From NCBI RefSeq assembly GCF_028554725.1, contig NC_071670.1, positions 20,278,001 to 20,342,000 of the forward strand: 64,000 bases of DNA, in the 5' to 3' direction. Position 1 is the stretch's first letter. Every line of letters starts with the position of its first letter. Source of the stretch: Zeugodacus cucurbitae (Eukaryota > Arthropoda > Insecta > Diptera > Tephritidae). A program made the translations under genes and the position numbers. Of this stretch, positions 27,301 to 36,300 are shown piece by piece. A model generated the notes under the pieces. It was not told the DNA's origin and did not search any database. It was given only the letters and a program-made list of their open reading frames with translations.

Positions 27301-30300
27301 GGACCTTGAGAGGGTTGCTTTCGAAAATGGGCAAAATCGGACCACTACCGCGCCCACAAAATGGCGAAAACCGAAAACACATAAAGTGTCATAACTAACC
27401 CATAAATAAAGTTATAAAATTGAAATTTGGTACTAAGGATCGTCCTAGTAAGGCCCATATTTGGATGTAATTTGTTTAAGGAAGTGGGCGTGGCCCCGCC
27501 CACAAGTAGGTTTGTTTGTATATATCTCGCAAACCAATAAAGCTATATAAACCAAACTTTCTGCAGTCGGTTCCCTTACGTTCCCCACCATGAAACCATG
27601 AAAATAGTTGAAATAAATTTTACAGAAGAAATAGCAGAGAGAAGCTGCACTCAGATCATTTTACAAAATAGAAAATGGGAGTAGCATCGCCCACTTATGG
27701 TTCAAAAACCATATCTCAGGAGCTACTCGACCGATTCGAATGAAATTCGGTATATAATATTTTCTTGACATCCTGATGACACGTGTGGAAAATGGATGAA
27801 ATCGGTTCACGGCAACTTCCCATATAACTAAATTTTGAATTCCATCTGATTCCTTCTCTTTATAAGATATACATAAGGAACTAATGAAGATAGCGGAATA
27901 AAAGTTTACACAAATACTGTATAAGATCCGTGGAATCACTTGTGTCGAAATCGGACTATAACTTTTCAATGCCCCGGATATCGAATATGAAGAACTCTGT
28001 GCCTTATGGTAATTTTTCACCGAAAACATCGTTAAATCTCTCTGATATCTTAATTTAATTCAGAGGATAGTGTCGCTGTATCAGGAATGGTTCAAATCAG
28101 GTCATTACTTCCCCTAGCTCTCATATAGCTAATTATAGGATTTTAAAAAATACGATGGGCTTAATAGATTATAAATCGGGTAATATATGAAATACCTTAG
28201 CCAAATTAAATGAGCATATAATCTACTGAAAGTGAGAGTGAGTGTGAGAGGACGATGGTTGGCTGTAAGGAACCGAGGATTATTTAGAAGTATAATAGTG
28301 TTTAATCGGTTCAGGAATTTCCTCAGCCCTTATATATCATATATGATGTTTTTCGTTTTTCTATTGGACTTTATACCGAATATATGAGTACAATCGTGTG
28401 TTATCTTAATAAAAATATAACAATAAATTGCGAGAGTATAAAATGTTCGGTACCCGAACTTAGCCTTTCCTTACTTGTTTCACATACATACATATGTAAA
28501 TATGTGTATTTTTTCTATAATACGTTTAAACAACATTTAATTAACACAATTTTCCATTAATACGAATTAATTACACATGAGCTAATTTTTGTAAATTCAT
28601 TCGAATAAACAATTGTGCCGATATCAGCACTTAATACCCAACATGCAATCAATTCATTGATAATTGCACATATCGCAACCAATGCATGATTGATGGCCAA
28701 TGCACTTATACTTGTATATATGTATATATAGATATAGGATGAGTAAATGTAGGGATATGTGTATGTATGAATGTCAGTGAAGCTGGTGCATGGGTGAACG
28801 CATTGATTTTGGAGAATTGGATGGCAAATTAATTTTTAATGTAATATGACTGGCCGAACTCAATGGTGATAGGGTCACGTATGGAAAATGCCAATGCGGC
28901 AGATTGGGCGACTTTTTTATTTGTGCAGGTCACAACTTAACGGTCAAAACTGAAATATACATATGTACATATTTGTGTTTATTGGTTCTTACATTTATTT
29001 GAATGCAATTTTTCCTATATATTTTCTTGTTGAGCTTGAATAATTTTACCATTTAGCTTACCATTTTATTTTTTGTTTTAAATAATATAAATTTAATTAA
29101 AAAACAATCAGCACATTTTGGGCGTGTTCACACAAATGATATTTATATTAATACAAAAAAATACTAAAATAAAAAATTAATTAACCATATTGGCAAAATA
29201 CTAAGAACAATTTACATACATTTGTTTTCGCAATTTAATCAGTTTCTTTTTTCGAGAAATTATATGAGTAAAAATAAATTCTTGTTAAAATATGACCTGT
29301 GTATCACTCGGGGAATATTCTAAAACTAAGAACATAATAAATAATTTCGATTATATACATACATACATATATTATTTAATTACATCTACAATACGTATGT
29401 ACCAATTATGACGTAAATTTAAATTTAAAAAATGTAAACAAGTCAGCCGAGTTTATTATTTTCACCAGCGACCAAATTTAACTACCCGATAAACACATTT
29501 CATGATGACCCAACTGCTTTTGTGCTCATTCTTCATCCAACGCCTCCCCGTTCCCGCACATATTTGCCACTTTAGCATCCTTTCCGCCGCTCATTTATTA
29601 TTAAAAATCAACGCCCTCACAATGAATAAACGCAATCAGCATTTCTCTTAAATGCAATTAAAATGTTCACCCCTTCGCCAGCAATACACCCACCACACCA
29701 CCACAACCCAAAGGGCTCTGCCGCTTGTCGCTTGTGTCTGCCACTGCACTCCACATACTCCATCTTTTCTTTACATTTCATTAAAATAATTGTACATAAT
29801 TTGCTGCTATCACAGCGTGTATAATAAAGCCAAAAACAAAAATTTTATGAAACTCATAAAAAAGAATAAGAAGGATGTTAAAAGCAAAAACCTTTCAACA
29901 TTCAACTTCGCAACAGTATTGTAAGTTCATTTGTATTTCTCTCTGTGCTATATGAATGAATGTGTGTATGAAAGAATATACACTGCCCCGTCTATAACAG
30001 TTTTGCGTTTGCTTATTAAAATTTAACCACCAAATTAGCAAATTAACTGGCACTTGGGTGAATGCACACACCCGCAAACAAACAAACCTAAAGTGGCTGC
30101 GTCTTTCTTATTTTTTTTGCATAAGTACTCGTATTGAGCGTACGGAAGTGCACTGAAAGTGAGAGTGAGTGTGAGAGAACGATGGTTGGCTGTAAGGCAC
30201 CGAGGATTATTTAGAATTTCTATGTTTCGCCCAATTGAAAGACAAGACATATTTTCGGTAGTAGTAGGGAGTGCCAACAAGTGGTTTCTAGCTAGATTTT

Positions 30301-33300
30301 GTAAAATAATAGCGTTTTGAAAAAGAAAAAAAGGCTACTGTTTGAAATTAAAGATTATACAATGCAATACATACATACATATTAAAAACATACATAAAAT
30401 CTCAATAAGCCATAGTTTGTAAAATCTATATGTATTTTCACATTTTTCGTCTCATGTCTATTTTGTAAGCGCATGCATTTTATTATGATTGTCTTTATAT
30501 GAAAGTCAAAAATCAATTTCATTTAATGTGCCTAACGTTAAATACAATAACCAAGAAATCCCCAAAGGGCAACCTTTAATCTCTTTTATTGTCGTTGCTT
30601 AAAAGCGTACATATTTATATTGTTTTGATGCCGCTAATTGGAGAAATATCTCAATTAGTTATGTTTATTTTGAATTAAGACAAAACATTAAACGAAAAAT
30701 ATTAAAAAATTATTAAAATAAATAATATAAATAAATATTATTTCAAAGAATTTACTTCCTTTTAATTAAGCATTACTTCTCTCTTCCTCTTACTAAAAGG
30801 ACGATAAAAAAAATAGTTTACTAAATTTAAAAAGTTTAAATTATCCAAATGGAGTTTTCATTACGGTTGTCATTCCATAGAGCTCATTATGTTACCTAGA
30901 AAAATTCAACAGGAAAACGTTTACTCTCATGGGCCTTCTCTTCATCGCCCATTTACTGCTATAAGCCTTAAAGTCTAGCCTCTTTGATTTTTCGGCACAT
31001 TTGCATAACTGCTTTCGTAGACTCAGTTCGCCTTGAGGCCAGTACTGCGTTGTAACTGTTCTTTCCCACTCCATAATATTTGCAATAAGAAGGGTGAAGG
31101 CGATGTGCACACAATTAATTAACTTAAAATTTTTAATTTCTTCGTTTGTTTGCGCTTCTCACGTATGTAAGTTTCTTTTGCTTTCATGCTGCATTAAATG
31201 TAGTTCTTTGAGTTGTTCTGTCATTCGTTCTTTTTGTTTTTGTTTCTGCATGCTTCCAGTGGAATATTCAATTCAATAGATAAAACCAGTACTGCTACAA
31301 TTATATTTACAAATTTTAAATTTATTTAAAATTCTAAATTTTTTTGTAATTGAAAACAAATTGATGGGATAGGTCTAAATGTCACTTTTGCATCCAGCTA
31401 AATGTTTTGTTGGAATTGTAAGCAAGATTGGCTTATGTCGCTACATCTTGTACTTCTAACAACAGAGAAAGCATTGAATGGAAATCACCGCATTCGAAAT
31501 ATATTTTTAAAATTTATTAACTTTTCTTATTTAATATTTACTTGTAAACTTCGTTTATTATTATTCGTTATTTACCATATCTAATAACTACTTTTCTCTC
31601 TCTATGCAGATAAATTGGCCACATGTTTCGTTTGCAAGGCAGATGCATGTCCTCGTACACGTCCTCTTAAGAAAGGTCGTGGCCAACAGTACGGCATTCC
31701 AGATGACACAATCACTGCGGGTGCGCGAGTCTGTAACTCATGTCAATGTAAATCGGTACGTAATCGTTATACGAATTGCCCCATTCCTACGTGCCCGAAT
31801 CCGAAAGATCGCGCTAAACGCCTACACAACATTCCGCCACGTCTATTTGAGCTGGCGCCGGATATACGAGATCCCATCTTTCAAGAGTTTCAAATACCAC
31901 CGCAGGCAACACGTTGTTGTTCAGCTTGTCTAATGCGTATACGGAGAAAATTGGATCTTGATCCACAAATTAACCTGACCGACGAAGATCGTCGTATGGA
32001 TGGTGATGAATCTGATGTAAGTACTTCGTCGTGTGATGAGCGGGAAGTTGGTGGCAGTGATACTGCTTCCGTGGAGAGCCCAGAATCACAGCGACATAAC
32101 TCTATGACAAAGGATGTGCAAAAGCCCCAGACGCCGATTGCGATTAATGTTGCTACTAATGTGGCGGATACAACAACGGTTACTATAACATCGACTGGAA
32201 CTAAGGCCGATGAGCGATTGCTGCCACCATTGGGACAAGCGCCAAAAAAGCAAAAGACATCCGAGGAGTATGATTCGTCTGCTACTGAGACTGCAGACGA
32301 GGAGAATGAAAATTCGCCAGCAAACCGTCAAAGCCCCAAAGTTATATTAAACAGCAGTGGATTGAGTGGTCAAAGCAGCGTTGGACTCGCGCCACCCACA
32401 GCAAATGTCCAACAAATTCACTCTGTTCAACAGAATGGACCACCTCAGCCGGTAATGGGTATGCCGCCACGCGAACAAACTGGTGCAAATGTGCAAGATG
32501 TTTTATATTCAGTAATTGAACTGTCGCTTAAGACGAAGGGTCCGCCGCCAGTTAAAATGCCCTCGCAAATGCCGAATGCATCGCCTATGCATAGCGTCAA
32601 ACCGATTATGGAACCCATACGCAGTCGAGGAGATCTCAGTAATAACAATAATAACAATTCTAATAATGATGTGGCGATAGTTGGCGAATTTCGCAACGAT
32701 GGATCTATAGTAAAGCAGCAGGCTCATGGTCAACCGATAGGTTTGAATACACGTCAATCCAATGCATCGACTGTAAATACTGGACAAGGTCCACCGGGTA
32801 GTCAAGGACCACCTGGTGCTATTATACATCCCGAAAATTTAGCTACAATATCTGTTGTGAACTCTCATCTATCGCACCAACATCTTCCACCGCATATGTT
32901 ACATCAACATGAAATTAAGGCGACTATTACACCTGTTGTGAAATCTGGAAAGACGCTATCATCAACACAGCAGCAGCCACCAGACACAATTCGATATGGA
33001 ATGTCCAACGTTGGTGGACAACAACTTCGGAACAACGAACCAGAACCTCAGACTCTTGACCTCTCAATTAAGAAACCTTCACGAGATGGTCCCTCACCTC
33101 ATTCATCGAACACTGGTCCGAGCTCTTTAAGTACGGACAATGGACCACGCCATCAACCACTGCCGGGTGCTGTTAAACATGTCGGCAATGCTGCATCAAT
33201 ATATCGTGGCCCGGAACTAGGCCCTTCAAACTCAACTTATTTATATCATCCCCATCCGGCAACAGTAAGTAAGGGACCACATGGTTCCGTCTATATGCCG

Positions 33301-36300
33301 CAAGTACCTGGTTCCATGGCGCAAGGTGTCGTGAGCGCACGTTCTCAAGCGAGCGGCGGACAACCGCCACCGCAACAGACGCCTCTATCCACGCACCAGA
33401 CACACATGCAGTTACCACCGGGAGTTGTAGGTAATAGTAGCAAAGTGGGTGGAGGTAAAATGGCGCCCAAATTAAGTCCTCAGCTGATACATGGTCCATC
33501 TTCACATACAACATCCGCGTCACCATCACAACAACAGCAACAACAAATGATGGTTGGTCCAAAAGGCTCCATTACACACGGTACGCCAGTTAATAATGCC
33601 CAACAAATTATCGTACATCCGTCGCCTGCAACACTGAGTCCCAAGTTTGATAATATCTTAAGACAGACTCCTCCTTCTGGAGGCGATACGAACAATAAAA
33701 TCGGGTCGATAACCCAGGGTACACCTATTCACTTGCCTTCACATCACATGGATAACAAACGTTCATACGAATATTATAAAACATCGCAACGTCAAAGTCC
33801 AGCACAACAGCAGCAGATGCCAGTGGTTGGTCACCCTGGTGTATTGCCACCTCCGCAACAGTCGTCGCCACAAGCACCGCAGCCGCAGGGCTATGGTGGT
33901 AGTTCGCCTTATGCGCGTCCACCATACTCCGTTGATCAGTCGTCAGTACTGAGCACACGACAGATAGTGATGCACGACTATTTAACGTCACAACAGATGC
34001 AGGGTCAACAACGAAACGTATCACGTGGCAGCAGCAACAGTGCCGGTGGAGGAGGTGGTGGTTCGGACAAAGAGTCTCCATCGCCTCGTAATAGTGTTAG
34101 TGGTCCAACCAGCGCACTGGTATTCTACGACAAAGACCGCGGTAGACCTGAGTACTCGAGTCGCGCCTCGCCCGCCGAACATGTTAACAGGTAAGAAACC
34201 GTATATATTATAATTTAATTTTAAATAGATCGTATAAAAAATATTTTTAACATATTAAACAACTTTCATTATGTTTTTTTTTTTATTTGCAGCACTCCCA
34301 GCCCTCATCGTACACCACCTCCACCACGCCAAGGTGTAATACAACGCCATAATACTGGCTCAAAGCCACCATCACCTGCAACAATGCCTCAAAACCGTCT
34401 ACATGTGATGCCACATAATTATCCGGCAGGTCAGTACTTGAATAATACGCTTCCCATCCTTAACACACATCTATTGAATGTTTTTTCTTGCTATCCCTCA
34501 GCTGGACAAGATGCGTTCTCCTCGTTCGTGGATGTTGCAGTACAGCAGCCACAACTGCCAGTGCCCTCCCAACAGAAGGAAGAGAAACAACTGAGACATG
34601 AAGCGCCACCACAACTACCCCATCAACAACATTCATCTCCGAACCAACCGCCACCCACTCAACATGAAATACGCTACCAAATGATGCAATTGAACTATCA
34701 TCAACAGCAACGAGCAGCAGCAGCAGCTGTAGCTGCTCAACAGCACCACCAATATCGCCAACAGCAAGCTGCCAGCGTTGCAGCTAACGCTGATCTTCAG
34801 CGTCGAATGCATGCCATCGAGCGGGATCGTGATATGCAGCAGAAGCGCGACCGAGAGCGTGAAAAAGAACGTGAACAGAGAGAGCGAGAGAGAGAACGCG
34901 ACCGTGATCGTGATCGCGAACGAGAACGAATGGCGGAATGTATCGCCGCCAACGAGCGCGATGCGGGTCGGCGCATGACGGAGCGCATGAGTGCGGTTGC
35001 AGCGGCCCAACATTATATGCGAGGTGGACCCGAGACCGGACCCCCGCGTGCTATACCCGATCGAGAGAGAGATATGTAAGTGAATGTAATAAGCAACAAT
35101 TGGAAAACAATGCAGCATAATACAATAATAGCACATAACACATTAAACTGATTGAATTCTTAATATTCATTCAAACATCACTAACTCAAGGAGACTAGGA
35201 TACAACATAGCAATGAGTATACACTCGTAATTTGAATTTTCGTATAATTTCTTAGTAAAGTTACTGGAGGCTTCAGTATTTTTAAATTATTTGAATAAAT
35301 AAATATTCGTGCTGAGAGACTACGAGTAAATATTGAAATCACAAATTTACGTGTAAAATTAGATTTAGCTAACAGAAAATTGAGAGTAATATAAAAAGAA
35401 TTGTAGCAGTTAAAATAGAGTTTCTTTTTGTATAATGCCCAAGTGGTTTCGTAGTTATTCTCTAATATAGATTCGGGACGTTTAGGTTTCAATGAAGAAC
35501 ATGTTTCTGAAATTTAGTATCTTAAATCATAATTAAATTAGTTTATAAAACATTTGTTCGCATACATTTAAAAATTTCAAATTCAATAGCAGATGAAGCG
35601 CTTTTGTGGGATCGCAATATTCTAAACAATTTCATTATAATTCACATATAATATGTGCTTTAAGTCATGTTCACATATGTTTGTATAACATACATATAAT
35701 ACATTCAAAGGGTTAATTGCGACGCTTATACATAAATATACATACAAAATTATGCAAGATAATTAGCTACTAATAAATTGCTTATTTACATATATATTTG
35801 ACATCAATAATCATCCGCTCATATTGTTCTCACGTCTCTTTCTTTTTCTCTTTCAATATTTATGAATATGTATCATGAACGAAACATTTCGCCCATTCAT
35901 CAACTGCTATCCATCAAATTGCATCGTTCATTCACCGTTGACCGCATGACCGTTTCGGCCATATGATGGCATCTTCATCTGTGTGTTTGTGTACGTGTTT
36001 GTATTATTACTAACTCGCAGCTATCATAGGACACCACAGGACAGTACATTGTCAGCACAGGTGTTAATAGATGCAATCATAAAGCAATCCATCATACAGG
36101 GCAGCTCGGAACCGAATCCAGCCAATATGAATCGACCATCATATGTGAGTACATTGTTACCGTAATTGATTATACTGATTTGAGTGATTTTAATGTAAAT
36201 ATTTATCTTGCAGTATAACTCGCGCGAATTACCTCCCTCGGCACGCCAACATCCTGGTGCCGTCTCACTGGCCGTAGCCGAAAATAATGGCAAAGCGAAC

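Larger units (their letters stand above)
1145..31609 (+). other. Giant Smr intron (30.5 kb)
   Basis: The donor GTAAGT at 1145 and the acceptor CTCTCTCTATGCAG ending at 31609 are strong, and the flanking exon phases agree. Inside are the antisense BTB/zinc-finger gene (8726-10874), four HINE-like repeats, a pogo-like MITE, a Tc1/mariner relic and a piggyBac-like MITE. The remaining stretches (about 1.2-2.1, 3.8-6.8, 7.9-8.6, 11.3-13.8, 14.8-20.9, 21.9-27.0 and 28.5-31.6 kb) are AT-rich with CATA/TACA and homopolymer microsatellites. I see no coding signal in them. Long introns early in a transcription-factor gene often hold enhancers, but none can be called from sequence alone. Confidence 0.8.

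Noticed and set aside
34633..35136. 167-codon minus-strand frame opposite Smr
   Set aside because: Antisense of the repetitive R/D/E and Q/A-coding region; a low-complexity shadow.
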